From Cognatishimia maritima (GTDB taxonomy: Bacteria > Pseudomonadota > Alphaproteobacteria > Rhodobacterales > Rhodobacteraceae), in contig NZ_FQWM01000002.1 of assembly GCF_900129685.1 (NCBI RefSeq), forward strand, positions 210,654 through 274,653: a stretch of DNA of 64,000 nucleotides, written 5' to 3'. Every line of letters starts with the position of its first letter. Within the stretch, counting starts at the first letter, position 1. Below are positions 33,302 through 43,656 of this stretch, in pieces. Made by a program: the position numbers and the translations under genes. The notes below the pieces were generated by a model. The model ran no database searches. It saw only the letters and a list, made by a program, of their open reading frames with translations, and was not told the DNA's origin.

Positions 33302-34474
33302 ATGAGTTTCGACGATCCCGTAAATCGCGTGGGCACAAATTCCAGCAAATGGGATTTGATGGAGCGCGGATTTGGCGTGCCGACCGATGGTGGCATTGCG
33401 ATGTGGATTGCGGACATGGATTTTGCGCCGCCACCTTTCCTGCAAGACGCGGTGCGCGGGATGATCGAGAATGGGAATTACAGCTATTTTTGCGGCATGG
33501 AGGCTTTCCACGAGTCCGTCGATTGGTGGATGAGCACCCGCCACGGCTGGAATGTGAACCCAGAATGGACTTTGGTCACCTTTGGACTCGGCCATGGCAT
33601 CGCGACCTGCATCAATGCGCTGACCGACAAAGGCGATCACATCGCGACCTTCACGCCGGTTTATCACGAGTTTCAGAGCAAGATCGAAAAGTCCGGGCGC
33701 GTGAACACGCAGCTGCCGCTGAGCATCGACAGCACCGGTCACTACTTTATGGACTTTGACGCCTATGATGCCGTGATGACCGGGCGCGAGAAGATCCTGC
33801 TGATCAGCTCACCCCACAACCCGGCAGGCCGCGTATGGACGCAGGACGAACTGACGGCGCTGGGGACGTTCTGCGAAAAGCATGATCTGATCCTGATTGC
33901 AGATGAAATCCACCATGACCTTGTGTTCTCGGGACATAAACATGTGATGGCCCCCTTGGCGTTGCCGCAGCTGTTGGATCGCATGGTGATTACCGCGGCG
34001 GCCTCTAAGACATTCAACATCGCGGGCGGGCGTTGCGGTTGCGTGATCATTCCCGGCAAAGACCTGCGAGAGAAAGTCCGCAGCGTGTATAGCGCCTATG
34101 ATATCAACCCGAACTTGCTTGGCACTGAATTGACCAAAGCGGCCTATACGCCAGAGGGCGCGGCTTGGGTCGACGAATTGGTGCCTTACCTAGAGGGCAA
34201 TTATCATTTGTTCAAAGAGGTCATCGGTCAAATTCCCGGCCTTAAGCTGATGCCGATGCAGGGGACTTATCTGTCATGGATCGATTTCGCAGCATCTGGA
34301 CTTTCGATGGATGAGGTGAATGACCGCGTCTATAAAAAGGCCAAGATCGCGGCAACGCCGGGCAAGGGGCTTGGCGCAGGCGGCGCAAGCTTCCTGCGCT
34401 TTAACCTTGGCACGCGGCGCGCGTTGGTCAGCGAAGCTGCAGACCGCCTAAGCGATGTGTTTTCAGATTTGTAG
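33302..34474 (+). CDS. MalY/PatB-type C-S lyase (aminotransferase class I/II fold)
   Basis: PLP enzyme of 390 residues, likely a cystathionine beta-lyase or related cysteine-S-conjugate lyase. The N-terminus WDLMERGFGVPTDGGIAMWIADMDF is the MalY/PatB signature; the PLP lysine is in AASKTFNIAGGRCG. The role is methionine or sulfur metabolism; some members modulate regulators. SD AGGAG sits just before the ATG. Monocistronic. Confidence 0.88.
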   Translation: MSFDDPVNRVGTNSSKWDLMERGFGVPTDGGIAMWIADMDFAPPPFLQDAVRGMIENGNYSYFCGMEAFHESVDWWMSTRHGWNVNPEWTLVTFGLGHGIATCINALTDKGDHIATFTPVYHEFQSKIEKSGRVNTQLPLSIDSTGHYFMDFDAYDAVMTGREKILLISSPHNPAGRVWTQDELTALGTFCEKHDLILIADEIHHDLVFSGHKHVMAPLALPQLLDRMVITAAASKTFNIAGGRCGCVIIPGKDLREKVRSVYSAYDINPNLLGTELTKAAYTPEGAAWVDELVPYLEGNYHLFKEVIGQIPGLKLMPMQGTYLSWIDFAASGLSMDEVNDRVYKKAKIAATPGKGLGAGGASFLRFNLGTRRALVSEAADRLSDVFSDL

Positions 34475-34484
34475 GCTGTAAGTC

Positions 34485-34835
34485 CTATTCGCGCTGGTCA
34501 GTGACGAGCGCGACCGGGGTGTCTTCTTCGACGTAGTAATCCAGTGCAGGCTTGTCGCTGGCCGCTGTGACACGCTTGAATTCATAGAACATCTCGCCAT
34601 CTTCCTCGACCGAGGCGATCACGAGGCACTGGTATAGGTGTTTGGCCCCATCATAGAGGTCAACGAAGCCACGCAAATGCGGGGCCTCTTCGACATCAAG
34701 CGTAAAACCGTCCTCTCGAAAGCGCAGCACCTTGAAAATCTCACCCCCTGCCTTCACGCGCAGGCGATTTTTCTTTTTCAACTCTGCTTTTCTGGCAGCA
34801 TCCAGACCAGCTTGGACTTCTTTTGGAAGATACAT
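34485..34835 (-). CDS. conserved hypothetical protein
   Basis: A 116-residue soluble protein, start at ATG 34835 (MYLPKEVQAGLDAARKAELK) with SD AGAGGAACC; the frame upstream to 34931 is spurious. A basic N-terminal helix is followed by a beta-rich body (RLRVKAGGEIFKVLRF, HLRGFVDLYDG, EMFYEFKRVTAA) and an acidic end. The strand pattern with RLRV and a D-x-Y-D-G turn faintly recalls PilZ-like barrels, but the RxxxR/DxSxxG motifs are absent. Function unknown. Confidence 0.7.
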   Translation of the reverse strand: MYLPKEVQAGLDAARKAELKKKNRLRVKAGGEIFKVLRFREDGFTLDVEEAPHLRGFVDLYDGAKHLYQCLVIASVEEDGEMFYEFKRVTAASDKPALDYYVEEDTPVALVTDQRE

Positions 34836-35004
34836 GGTTCCTCTCCATTCCCCGAAAACAGTCGCCCCAAACCCTTGTTCGGTCAAGAGAAACCCAACTG
34901 AGGACCCTTGCTGTGCGCAAATGCGCAACACATCTGCGTGGGGTTTGCTTTCCCTTGACTTACGCGTGACCTACATAACAAGGGCGTAACACAGGAGATG
35001 AGTC

Positions 35005-35982
35005 ATGGGATTGCTGGTAGACGGCGAATGGGTCGACAAATGGTACGACACCAAAAGCACCGGTGGTAAATTCGTGCGCTCTCAGGCGCAGTTCCGCAAC
35101 TGGCTGACGGCGGATGGCTCTGCTGGGCCAAGCGGTCAGGAGGGGTTCAAAGCCGAAAGCGGGCGCTATCACCTTTATGTGTCGTATGCCTGCCCTTGGG
35201 CGCACCGCACCTTGATTTTCCGAGAACTCAAGGATCTGCGCGATCATATCACGGTCTCTGTGGTGCATCCTGACATGCTTTCGCACGGCTGGACCTTCCG
35301 GATGGATGACGACGGCGCAACCGGCGACACGCTGTTTGGCCACGACTTCCTTCATCAGATCTATACGCAAGCTGACCCTGACTACAGCGGCCGCGTGACG
35401 GTTCCGGTTTTGTGGGACAAAGAGCGAAAGACCATTGTGTCGAATGAAAGTTCCGAAATCATTCGCATGTTCAATTCTGCCTTTGATGAGATCACCGGGA
35501 ACACGCTTGATTTCTGGCCCGAAGCACAGCGCGATGCCATCGAAACGGTCAACAAACGCGTCTATTCAAACGTGAACAACGGTGTCTACAAATCAGGCTT
35601 CGCCACTTCGCAAGAGGCCTATGACGGCGCGGTTGTGCCCCTATTTGAAACGCTGGATTGGCTCGAAGACCGTCTGTCCAAATCACGCTTCCTTATGGGG
35701 GACACGCAGACCGAAGCCGATTGGCGGTTGTTCACAACGCTCGTGCGGTTTGATTCCGTCTATCACCTGCATTTCAAATGCAACAAGAAGCGGATTGTGG
35801 ATTACCCCAATCTCTGGGCCTATACCCGTGATCTGTTCCAGACGCCCGGTGTGGCAGAGACGGTAAACATGCCCCATATCGTGCGCCACTATCACTACAG
35901 CCACGAGAGCATTAACCCTCATCGCATTCTGCCAATCAACCCAGACTTGGACTTTTGGGAACCACACGGTCGGGGCGCGTAA
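35005..35982 (+). CDS. glutathionyl-hydroquinone reductase (Xi-class GST)
   Basis: Glutathione-dependent enzyme that reduces glutathionyl-hydroquinones, 325 residues. The Xi-class catalytic motif is in YVSYACPWAHRTLIF (CPWA with Cys nucleophile), preceded by the long N-terminal part, and the C-terminal helical domain has IVDYPNLWAYTRDLFQ and the family ending around HYHYSHESINP. SD AGGAGATG. A TTGACT (34955-34960) lies upstream but no clear -10. A hairpin terminator follows. Confidence 0.9.
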   Translation: MGLLVDGEWVDKWYDTKSTGGKFVRSQAQFRNWLTADGSAGPSGQEGFKAESGRYHLYVSYACPWAHRTLIFRELKDLRDHITVSVVHPDMLSHGWTFRMDDDGATGDTLFGHDFLHQIYTQADPDYSGRVTVPVLWDKERKTIVSNESSEIIRMFNSAFDEITGNTLDFWPEAQRDAIETVNKRVYSNVNNGVYKSGFATSQEAYDGAVVPLFETLDWLEDRLSKSRFLMGDTQTEADWRLFTTLVRFDSVYHLHFKCNKKRIVDYPNLWAYTRDLFQTPGVAETVNMPHIVRHYHYSHESINPHRILPINPDLDFWEPHGRGA

Positions 35983-36012
35983 CGGCACCGACTGTGAACC
36001 CTGTCAGGCTCA

Positions 36013-36038
36013 AAAGGCGCACGTGATGTGCGTCCTTT
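36013..36038 (+). terminator. hairpin after glutathionyl-hydroquinone reductase
   Basis: AAAGGCGCAC (36013-36022), loop GTGAT, GTGCG-T-CCTTT (36028-36038): a 10-base stem with one bulged T, ending in a short T-run. Probable terminator before the cobalamin genes. Confidence 0.55.
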
Positions 36039-36104
36039 ACGCGCCTCCCCCTTGCCAAACGCGGCGAATTCCGCAAACAGGCCTAGGACACGGAGGGTCG
36101 CCCG

Positions 36105-37040
36105 ATGCAGGAAAGAGATCACGGTGGCGGATTGGACGCAGCCATCACCCGTTGGGGCGGGGATCGGTCGACGTGGATTGACCTGTCGACCGGCATCAAC
36201 CCGGAGCCTTACCCCCTGCCTAGCTTCACGTCAGAGGCATGGACCGCCCTGCCCGACAAAGCTGCGCAGGCGCGCTTGATCGAGGCGGCGCGTTCATTTT
36301 GGAATGTACCGGCTGAGGCCGACATCCTTGCCGCGCCGGGTGCGTCAAGCCTGATCGCCCGCATGCCACAACTGTTTGAGCGTCAGACCGTCGATATCCC
36401 GAAACCAACCTACAATGAACACGCCGCAGCCTTTGCGGCTCAGGGCTGGGTCGAAGCGCCCGATGCACCGGTGCGTGTTCTGGTGCATCCGAACAATCCC
36501 ACGGGCCAGCTTTGGAGCCGGGACGACCTGACTGCACCGATCACAGTGATTGACGAAAGCTTTTGTGACGTCACGCCAGAGAATTCTTTGATTTCGGAGT
36601 CGACCAAACCCAGCCGGATTATCCTAAAGAGTTTCGGTAAGTTCTGGGGATTGGCTGGGCTGCGGCTGGGCTTTTTGATTGGCGCACCTGACACCATCCA
36701 AAAAATGCGCGATATGATTGGGCCGTGGGCGGTCTCTGGCCCGGCGCTGGAAGTCGCGACATTGGCCTTGCTGGATCAGGATTGGGCAACAGAATCACGT
36801 GCGCGTTTAGCAAAGGACACGTCGCGTCTTGATGGCCTGATGACCTCTGCGGGTGCAGTGGTTGCAGGCGGATGCGATCTCTTCCGTCTCTATGAGGTGG
36901 ACGACGCCCAAACATGGCATGACCGCTTGGGCGAAAACCATATCCTGACGCGCATCTTCCCCTATTCAAAAACCTACCTGCGACTTGGCTTTCCTGCCAA
37001 AAGGGACTGGTCGCGCCTAGAAGCTGCGTTGAAGGTGTAG
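36105..37040 (+). CDS. cobC: threonine-phosphate decarboxylase-type aminotransferase (CobC)
   Basis: PLP enzyme making (R)-1-amino-2-propanol phosphate, the linker of the B12 nucleotide loop, from threonine phosphate. [14 protein letters not shown] near the N-terminus and [14 protein letters not shown] are CobC/CobD-specific; the PLP lysine is in [16 protein letters not shown]. 311 residues, slightly short. SD GGAGGG at 36092-36097. It precedes the CbiB-type gene by one base. Confidence 0.88.
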   Translation: MQERDHGGGLDAAITRWGGDRSTWIDLSTGINPEPYPLPSFTSEAWTALPDKAAQARLIEAARSFWNVPAEADILAAPGASSLIARMPQLFERQTVDIPKPTYNEHAAAFAAQGWVEAPDAPVRVLVHPNNPTGQLWSRDDLTAPITVIDESFCDVTPENSLISESTKPSRIILKSFGKFWGLAGLRLGFLIGAPDTIQKMRDMIGPWAVSGPALEVATLALLDQDWATESRARLAKDTSRLDGLMTSAGAVVAGGCDLFRLYEVDDAQTWHDRLGENHILTRIFPYSKTYLRLGFPAKRDWSRLEAALKV

Positions 37041-37041
37041 C

Positions 37042-37947
37042 ATGGGAACCGCAACCATCCTCTGTCTGGCCATGTTGCTGGATGCCGCTTTCGGAGAGCC
37101 TAAGTGGCTTTGGGATCGCCTACCCCACCCCGCTGTCCTGATTGGGCGCGCGATCGGCTGGGCGGATCGCCAATTGAACACCGGCGACGCGCGCGCCAAG
37201 GGTATATTGCTTGCGATTGGATTGGTGCTTGGTGGTTGGATTTTGGGTAGCGTAATCGAAGCATTCGGCGCAATATTCACGATTGTTGCCGCCGCTATTC
37301 TGATTGCCCAGCGCTCATTGGTTGATCACGTGAAAGCAGTTGGGCAAGCGCTGCGGCAGTCAGAGGATGCAGGCCGGACTGAGGTTGCCAAAATCGTTGG
37401 CCGCGACACCCGCGACATGTCCGAAGCAGATATCGCCCGCGCTGCGATTGAAAGCGGGGCAGAGAACCTTTCGGATGGTGTGATCGCACCGATCTTTTGG
37501 TTTCTGATCGCAGGTCTGCCAGGTTTGCTGGTCTACAAAGCCGTCAATACGGCGGATTCCATGGTGGGCTACAAGAATGAGAAATACGAAGATTTCGGCT
37601 GGGCGTCGGCCCGTCTGGATGATCTGCTGAATTGGGTGCCTGCCCGGCTGACGGCGCTCTTGATCATGGCGAGCAGCGGCCAGTTCAAAGGTTGGTCGGA
37701 TATCCGCGACGATGCCGCGCTGCACCGCAGCCCCAACGCAGGCTGGCCCGAAGCCGCCATGGCGCGTGTGCTGGATATCGCGCTTGCCGGACCCCGATCC
37801 TACGACGGGGAGATGCAGGTCTTCCCCTATGTCAACGAAGGCGGCAAACAGGCGCTTGGCAGCAATGACATCGACCGTGCCTGCACCGTGCTTTGGCGCA
37901 GCTGGGGGATTATGCTGGCAATAGTCTGCCTGATCGCGTTGAACTGA
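37042..37947 (+). CDS. cobD: adenosylcobinamide-phosphate synthase (CobD/CbiB)
   Basis: Membrane enzyme that attaches aminopropanol (phosphate) to adenosylcobyric acid. [19 protein letters not shown] at the N-terminus, the membrane segments, [19 protein letters not shown] and the ending around [17 protein letters not shown] are conserved in CbiB. 301 residues. One base after cobC with AAGGTG as SD, so the two act as a pair in the same step. Confidence 0.93.
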   Translation: MGTATILCLAMLLDAAFGEPKWLWDRLPHPAVLIGRAIGWADRQLNTGDARAKGILLAIGLVLGGWILGSVIEAFGAIFTIVAAAILIAQRSLVDHVKAVGQALRQSEDAGRTEVAKIVGRDTRDMSEADIARAAIESGAENLSDGVIAPIFWFLIAGLPGLLVYKAVNTADSMVGYKNEKYEDFGWASARLDDLLNWVPARLTALLIMASSGQFKGWSDIRDDAALHRSPNAGWPEAAMARVLDIALAGPRSYDGEMQVFPYVNEGGKQALGSNDIDRACTVLWRSWGIMLAIVCLIALN

Positions 37948-38011
37948 CGGTTGAGGTTGCGCCCAAGGCTGTTAGTCTGCGCGCAACGGATGTTTTTTTG
38001 ACGAGGATGCG

Positions 38012-39181
38012 ATGCGTTTTGCCCTGACCCTTGCGGGCGTTTGCCTGTCTGCGACCACTGCTTTTGCCAATGTGCCCTGTGGCGGTTCCTTTTCCGGCTT
38101 CGTGAATGACCTCAAGGCAGAGGCGCGTTCGATGGGGCATTCGCGCAAGTCGGTCGACAGCTTCTTTGCCTCGGTCGCGCAGGACCAAGCCACGCTTAAG
38201 GCCGACCGCGCACAGGGCGTTTTTCAGCGCCCGTTTTTGGACTTTTCTCAGCGTCTGATCAGCTCGCATCGTTTTAATACGGGCAAATCCAAGGCCCAGC
38301 AGCACGCCAACACCTTTGCCCGGATCGAACGTGACTATGGCGTGTCACGTGGGGTCTTGCTGGCCTTCTGGGCGTTTGAGACTGATTTCGGCGGCTTCCA
38401 GGGCGATTTCAACACGCTGAATTCCTTGGTCACCCTGGCGCATGATTGTCGTCGGCCAGAGCTGTTCCGCCCGCAGGTCTTTGCCGCACTTAAACTTTAT
38501 GAAAGCGGCGACTTTTCCCCCACCGGCACCACCGGCGCATGGGCTGGTGAAATTGGCATGGTGCAGATGCTGCCCGAGGATATCATCGTGAACGGTGTGG
38601 ACGGCGACGGCGACGGCAAAGTCAGCCTCAAGACCTCTGCCACCGACGCGCTGATGTCAGGCGGCAAGATGTTGCAGCACCTCGGCTGGAACAAAGGCCA
38701 GCCTTGGCTGCAAGAGGTCACGGTGCCCGCCAATCTGGATTGGTCCCTGTCGGGGCTTGGCACCAAAATGCCCGCGCGCGATTGGGCCAAGCTGGGCGTC
38801 TCGCCGCGGCAAGGCAAGCTTGCTAACCTGCCCGCATCGCTGATTTTGCCGCAGGGGCACAAGGGCCCGGCGTTCCTCGCCTATCCGAATTTCGACGTCT
38901 ATTTTGAATGGAACCAAAGCTTCGTTTACGTCACCACTGCAGCCTATTTCGCAACACGGCTGGAAGGGGCGCCCGCCTATAACGCTGGCAATCCAGACAC
39001 CGGCTTGGACGGGCAACAGATGAAGCAATTGCAGCGCAAACTGCAGGCCAAAGGGTACGATGTCGGCGACGTTGACGGGATCTTGGGTGCGAAGACGCGG
39101 GACGCGGTTCAGGCAGAGCAAAAGCGTCTTGGGCTGCCTGCAGACGCTTGGCCAACCCCAGAGTTGCTGCGCAGACTCTAA
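38012..39181 (+). CDS. lytic murein transglycosylase (MltB family) with peptidoglycan-binding domain
   Basis: Exported lytic transglycosylase of 389 residues. The Sec signal ends around SATTAFA-NVP. The SLT2/MltB catalytic domain has WAFETDFGGFQGDFNTL with the catalytic Glu, and GEIGMVQMLPEDIIVNGVDG. A C-terminal PG_binding_1 domain (QLQRKLQAKGYDVGDVDGIL) anchors it to the sacculus. No lipobox, so it is probably soluble in the periplasm. Preceded by GAGG SD. Confidence 0.92.
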   Translation: MRFALTLAGVCLSATTAFANVPCGGSFSGFVNDLKAEARSMGHSRKSVDSFFASVAQDQATLKADRAQGVFQRPFLDFSQRLISSHRFNTGKSKAQQHANTFARIERDYGVSRGVLLAFWAFETDFGGFQGDFNTLNSLVTLAHDCRRPELFRPQVFAALKLYESGDFSPTGTTGAWAGEIGMVQMLPEDIIVNGVDGDGDGKVSLKTSATDALMSGGKMLQHLGWNKGQPWLQEVTVPANLDWSLSGLGTKMPARDWAKLGVSPRQGKLANLPASLILPQGHKGPAFLAYPNFDVYFEWNQSFVYVTTAAYFATRLEGAPAYNAGNPDTGLDGQQMKQLQRKLQAKGYDVGDVDGILGAKTRDAVQAEQKRLGLPADAWPTPELLRRL

Positions 39182-39203
39182 GCGCCCAAACACCAGTTCG
39201 GTT

Positions 39204-39650
39204 TCAACCGCCTCTCACCGCTTTGCCGAAATCGAACCGGACGGCGACCAACCCAACGGCGAGGAATGTCAGTGCGATGGCGGGCCATGGCGCATAGCCC
39301 AGCGCCGTTGCCCCTTGCCCCAAACCAGCGGCCACGACACCTCCGAAGGTCCAGAGCATAACATGACCATGCATGATGCGACGCCGGGTAGACACACCCG
39401 GCCACCGCAAAAGGGCAATTGCTGCGAAAAGCGATATCAAACTGACGATGGCGAGGTAATGAAAGATGCCAAGCGTCGCTGAATCTTCGTAAATCCCAAA
39501 CACAGCCAAGTTCGAAACAACCATCATGGCAACAAAGATGCGCCCCAATCTTTTATGAGACCCCGTGCCCTTCCGCGTTGCAAAAACACGCACCCCGATG
39601 ACAAACACCGAGATCATCAAAGTCAGGTGCAGCACACCTAAGATCGTCAT
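39204..39650 (-). CDS. DUF2306-like membrane protein
   Basis: A 148-residue protein with four predicted spans (LHLTLMISVFVIGVRVF, IFVAMMVVSNLAVFGIY, LAIVSLISLFAAIALL, VMLWTFGGVVAAGLG). The loop HKRLGRIFV with conserved His/Arg and the second pair RRRIMHGHVML match DUF2306-type predicted membrane proteins. Role unknown, possibly haem or redox related. Runs with the DUF4389 gene in the same direction. Confidence 0.65.
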   Translation of the reverse strand: MTILGVLHLTLMISVFVIGVRVFATRKGTGSHKRLGRIFVAMMVVSNLAVFGIYEDSATLGIFHYLAIVSLISLFAAIALLRWPGVSTRRRIMHGHVMLWTFGGVVAAGLGQGATALGYAPWPAIALTFLAVGLVAVRFDFGKAVRGG

Positions 39651-39680
39651 GGGTTATTCTTTTGTGTCCGGGACAACGGG

Positions 39681-39986
39681 CTAGTCAAGTTCCGTCCAAG
39701 GCCACGGCTTCACGTTGCTGGCCGCCGTCTGGTACCGCGCGGCTTTGGCGACCCAGATCCCAAGGTCCGTGCCAAAATCAGCAAGGCGTTCGTTGGGCTG
39801 TTTATTGATCAGCATGACGATAAATTGCAGTACAGCTGCCACCCCCAGCACGGTTTGCGCCATAGAAATCATAAAGGCGATCAGCAGCATATAAACCAGC
39901 CGCAGAAAAATGGGGTCCACGGTCTCTGGCTCAAATTGCTCACCGTGAATACGGCCGCTTACCTTGTCTTCGTCTGACTCTGCCAT
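39681..39986 (-). CDS. DUF4389 membrane protein
   Basis: A 101-residue membrane protein, start at ATG 39986 (MAESDEDKVSG); the frame upstream is not convincing. One or two spans are in LRLVYMLLIAFMISMAQTVLGVAAVLQFIVMLI, then NKQPNERLADFGTDLGIWVAKAARY, which is the DUF4389 pattern. Function unknown. It follows smc by about 120 bases on the same strand. Confidence 0.75.
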   Translation of the reverse strand: MAESDEDKVSGRIHGEQFEPETVDPIFLRLVYMLLIAFMISMAQTVLGVAAVLQFIVMLINKQPNERLADFGTDLGIWVAKAARYQTAASNVKPWPWTELD

Positions 39987-40105
39987 GTGGTTCACTGGCT
40001 CCCGGAAATATTGTTTTCTATTGGTTCTTAGCCGCATGACGCGTCTTAAGACACTAGCAATATCTGTCTTGTCAGGCTTTGGTTCAAGTCACGGAGACCT
40101 GCCAA

Positions 40106-43100
40106 TTAGGCAACCAGTTTCTCAGCAACTTTCAGATCAACGCTGACCAGCTGACTGACGCCTTGCTCTTGCATGGTGACACCAAACAAACGGTCCATCC
40201 GCGCCATGGTCACCGCGTGGTGGGTGATGATCAGGAATCGCGTATCAGTTTGGCGGCACATCTCGTCCAAAAGGTCACAGAACCGCGTGACGTTTGCATC
40301 ATCCAGCGGCGCGTCGACCTCATCCAGCACACAGATCGGCGCGGGGTTCGCAAGGAAGACCGCAAAAATCAGCGCCATCGCCGTCAGGGTCTGCTCCCCG
40401 CCAGACAAAAGCGACAGGGTCGAGAGTTTTTTGCCGGGCGGCTGGCACATGATCTCTAGCCCCGCGTCCAGCGGATCGTCGCTTTCGACCAGAACCAGAT
40501 TGGCTTCCCCTCCGCCAAAGAGATGTTTGAACAGCATAGAGAAATTGCTGTTTACCTGTTCAAAGGCGGTCAAAAGCCGCTCGCGGCCTTCGGAGTTCAG
40601 GCTGGCAATGCCCGACCGCAGCGTGCGAATGGCTTCTTCAAGGTCTTGCTTTTCCGTCACCAAGGTCGCGTGCTCTTCCTGCACTTCACGGCTGTCTTCT
40701 TCGGCGCGCAGGTTCACGGCCCCAAGCGCATCGCGCTGGCGTTTCAAGCGGTTTACATCGGCCTCAATCGTATGACTGGGCGGCATGTCCTCTGGGGCCG
40801 TATCAAGGCTTTCCAAAAGGGCTGTCGGCGTCAGGTCCATTTCATCGCGAATGCGTTCAGCGGCACTGGTAACGGTTTCTTTCGCCGCATCGGTCAGCGC
40901 CTCGGCACGCGCGCGGGCTTCGCGCGCTTCGGAGGCAGCGCGCTCTGCTTCGCGTTCGGTTTGCTCTGCCGTGCGCATGGCCTGTTCGCCTTCTGCCAAC
41001 GTGTCGGATGCCTTGCGGCAGCGCGCCTCGGCGGTTTCAATTGCCGTGGTCAGTTCGGCACGTTTGGCCGCGATTTCGTCGGGGGCGAGTTCTGCGTCGC
41101 TGAGTTCCTGTTCTGACGCAGCCTTGCGTTCGGCCAATTCGCCGCTGCGTTTTTCAGCGGTCTCTAGGCGGTGCCGCCAGCCCGAAATTTCTTTGGTCAC
41201 CTGTTGGCTGCGCCCAAGGCGGGCCTCGCCTTCGCGGCGGACCTCATCGTGGGCCGAGCGTTTCGACATCATGGTGATCCGCGCAGCTTCGACTGTCATC
41301 TTGATGTCTTCGACCTTGGCGCGGGCAGCATCCAGATTGCCCAGACTCTGCAGGGCGCGCTCGGCCTCTTGAACACGGGCGCGGGTTTCCCGTGCCTCAT
41401 CCTCGTGGCGGCGCACCGCATCACCGAGAGTTTCCAGCCGACCCGCAGCCAAATTGCGATCTGCTTCGGCGCGGCTGAGGGCACGGGCGGCATCGGCCAC
41501 AGCTCGGTCAGCAATCTTGCGTGCTTCGCGCGCGCGGCGGTCTGCCTCTGACAGGTCGGCCAATCGCGTTTGCAGCGCTTCATGCGCCTGCACGGCCCCG
41601 TCTGCGCGGGCGGTGGCGCGGGCCAGTTCTTGTTTCAGTTCTTCAAGCCGGTTGAGTTGCTGTAGCCGCAAGGCCGCCGCACTTGGCGCATCCTCAGCCC
41701 AGGCGCGGTAGCCATCCCAGCGCCAAAGATCGCCTTCGAGTGACACAAGCCGCTGCCCCGGTTTCAAAAGGGGTTGCAGCGCCATCGCGTCTTCGGTCGC
41801 GACAAGCCCGATCTGGCTCATCCGGCGTTCCAGAACCTCTGGCACCGAAACGTGCTGCACCAAAGAGGTCACGCCCTCAGGCAGGGGCTGGTTATCATCA
41901 TAAGGCGGCAACACGTGCCAGCCAGATGGGCCGTCTTCATCCACTTCAGGCGCGCGCAAATCATCCGCCAGCGCAGCACCAAGCGCCTTTTCAAAGCCCT
42001 GCTGGACCTGCAGCCGGTCAAGAATTTGCCCGCCCTCGGCTGTGTCGCGCTCCAGCAATTTCGCCAGTGCGGTGACCTCGGCACGCAAGGCGTTGAGCTC
42101 GCCTTCGGCCTCAGACCGTTCAGCGCGGGCGTCCGCTTCGCGCGATTGAGTTTCTGCGCGGGCCTCTTCGGCGAGTGTCAGCGCTTCTTCGACCTCTGCG
42201 GCCTGCTTGACCGCGGCGGTTTCGGCAGATTGGGCCGAGGCGAAATCTGTTTCCGCCTTGGCAAGCGCTGCTTGGCTGGTCTCAACCGCTTGCCGGGCTT
42301 TGCTAGCCTCTGTCTCGCTTTTCTCCTGCTGACGCTGTGTGTCCTGCAACAGCCGCTGCGCCGATTGGTGCCGGGCGGCAAGGCGGGCAACGTCTTCGGT
42401 CAACTCCGAAAGGTCGCTTTCCCGCTCCTGCAACATTGCCGCAGCCTCGCGTGCGGCATTCGCGGCTTCTTCAAGCCGTTCATCATGGCCGACAGAGGCC
42501 TTGATCAGCTCACGCTGTTCCCATTCCAATTGCTGGATGGTTTCACCGGCGTCGCGGTTCAGCCCGCTTTCCCGGTCGATATCCTTGGCAAGCTGCTCGA
42601 TCCGGTTGGTGAGCGTCACGATGATCTGGCGGGCGTGATCCTCTTGGTCTTTCAGACTGTCGCGCTGGACTTGCAGACGCTGTAAAATTGCGGCGGCTAC
42701 GGCTTCTTCTTCGCGCAGCGGGGGCAGTTTTTCATCCTGCGCCTCGCGGGCTTTGGCGGCAGCGCGCGCGGCGGTTTCACCCTGTGCGGCGGCCACAGTG
42801 CGTGCACGCAGTTCCTCATCGGCCCGCACCCGCGCTTCTTCTGCTTCGCGCCACCGGCGATAGAGCAACATGCCTTCGGATTGGCGCAGTTCCGCACCGA
42901 TGGCTTTGTACCGCGCAGCTTGGCGGGCTTGGCGGGCAAGGCTTGAGAGTTGACTGGCGAGTTGTTCGATCACGTCGTCGACGCGTGTCAGATTGGCTTC
43001 GGCGTTCTTGAGTTTCAGTTCTGCTTCATGGCGCCGCTGGTAAAGTCCAGAGATCCCCGCCGCCTCTTCAAGAATACGCCGCCGCGCTTTAGGTTTTGAG

Positions 43101-43561
43101 TTGATCAGTTCAGCAATCTGCCCCTGCCGCACCAAAGCAGGAGAATGCGCACCAGTTGAGGCATCTGCAAACAGCATCTGCACGTCGCGCGCGCGCACGT
43201 CCTTGGTGTTGACCTTATAGGCCGACCCGACATCGCGCGTGATGCGACGCGTGATTTCCAGATTGTCGTCATCGTTGAAGCCTGCGGGCGCAAGGCGTTC
43301 GCCATTGTCGATCTGCAAGGCAACTTCGGCAAAGTTGCGCGCGGGGCGGGTTGCGGCCCCGGCAAAGATCACGTCTTCCATCCCGCCGCCGCGCATGGCG
43401 GTCGGGCGATTTTCCCCCATGACCCAGCGCAGCGCTTCCAAGAGATTCGATTTGCCACAGCCATTTGGCCCTACGACCCCTGTCAGACCATCGGCGATGA
43501 TCAGATCGGTTGGGTCTACAAAGCTTTTGAACCCCGTCAGTCTCAGCTTGGAAAAGCGCAA
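40106..43561 (-). CDS. smc: chromosome segregation ATPase SMC
   Basis: Condensin-type SMC protein that loops and organises the chromosome with ScpA/ScpB. Walker A VVGPNGCGKSNLLEAL is near the N-terminus; two coiled-coil arms flank a hinge at roughly 520-650; the C-terminal head has LSLLSGGEQTLTAMAL (signature) and ICVLDEVDAPLDDANV (Walker B). 1151 residues. The start is TTG 43561, which gives the family beginning xRFSKLRLTGFKSFVDPT; an AAGGGG lies about 12 bases upstream. Confidence 0.96.
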   Translation of the reverse strand: MRFSKLRLTGFKSFVDPTDLIIADGLTGVVGPNGCGKSNLLEALRWVMGENRPTAMRGGGMEDVIFAGAATRPARNFAEVALQIDNGERLAPAGFNDDDNLEITRRITRDVGSAYKVNTKDVRARDVQMLFADASTGAHSPALVRQGQIAELINSKPKARRRILEEAAGISGLYQRRHEAELKLKNAEANLTRVDDVIEQLASQLSSLARQARQAARYKAIGAELRQSEGMLLYRRWREAEEARVRADEELRARTVAAAQGETAARAAAKAREAQDEKLPPLREEEAVAAAILQRLQVQRDSLKDQEDHARQIIVTLTNRIEQLAKDIDRESGLNRDAGETIQQLEWEQRELIKASVGHDERLEEAANAAREAAAMLQERESDLSELTEDVARLAARHQSAQRLLQDTQRQQEKSETEASKARQAVETSQAALAKAETDFASAQSAETAAVKQAAEVEEALTLAEEARAETQSREADARAERSEAEGELNALRAEVTALAKLLERDTAEGGQILDRLQVQQGFEKALGAALADDLRAPEVDEDGPSGWHVLPPYDDNQPLPEGVTSLVQHVSVPEVLERRMSQIGLVATEDAMALQPLLKPGQRLVSLEGDLWRWDGYRAWAEDAPSAAALRLQQLNRLEELKQELARATARADGAVQAHEALQTRLADLSEADRRAREARKIADRAVADAARALSRAEADRNLAAGRLETLGDAVRRHEDEARETRARVQEAERALQSLGNLDAARAKVEDIKMTVEAARITMMSKRSAHDEVRREGEARLGRSQQVTKEISGWRHRLETAEKRSGELAERKAASEQELSDAELAPDEIAAKRAELTTAIETAEARCRKASDTLAEGEQAMRTAEQTEREAERAASEAREARARAEALTDAAKETVTSAAERIRDEMDLTPTALLESLDTAPEDMPPSHTIEADVNRLKRQRDALGAVNLRAEEDSREVQEEHATLVTEKQDLEEAIRTLRSGIASLNSEGRERLLTAFEQVNSNFSMLFKHLFGGGEANLVLVESDDPLDAGLEIMCQPPGKKLSTLSLLSGGEQTLTAMALIFAVFLANPAPICVLDEVDAPLDDANVTRFCDLLDEMCRQTDTRFLIITHHAVTMARMDRLFGVTMQEQGVSQLVSVDLKVAEKLVA

Positions 43562-43656
43562 ATGGCAAAGCCCCTTGATTCCTTATCCCTTGAGAGTGCG
43601 AAGTCAGCCCCCCCTAAGTCAACGGTTTTCCCCTGAATATGGGGCAATTTCGCGAC

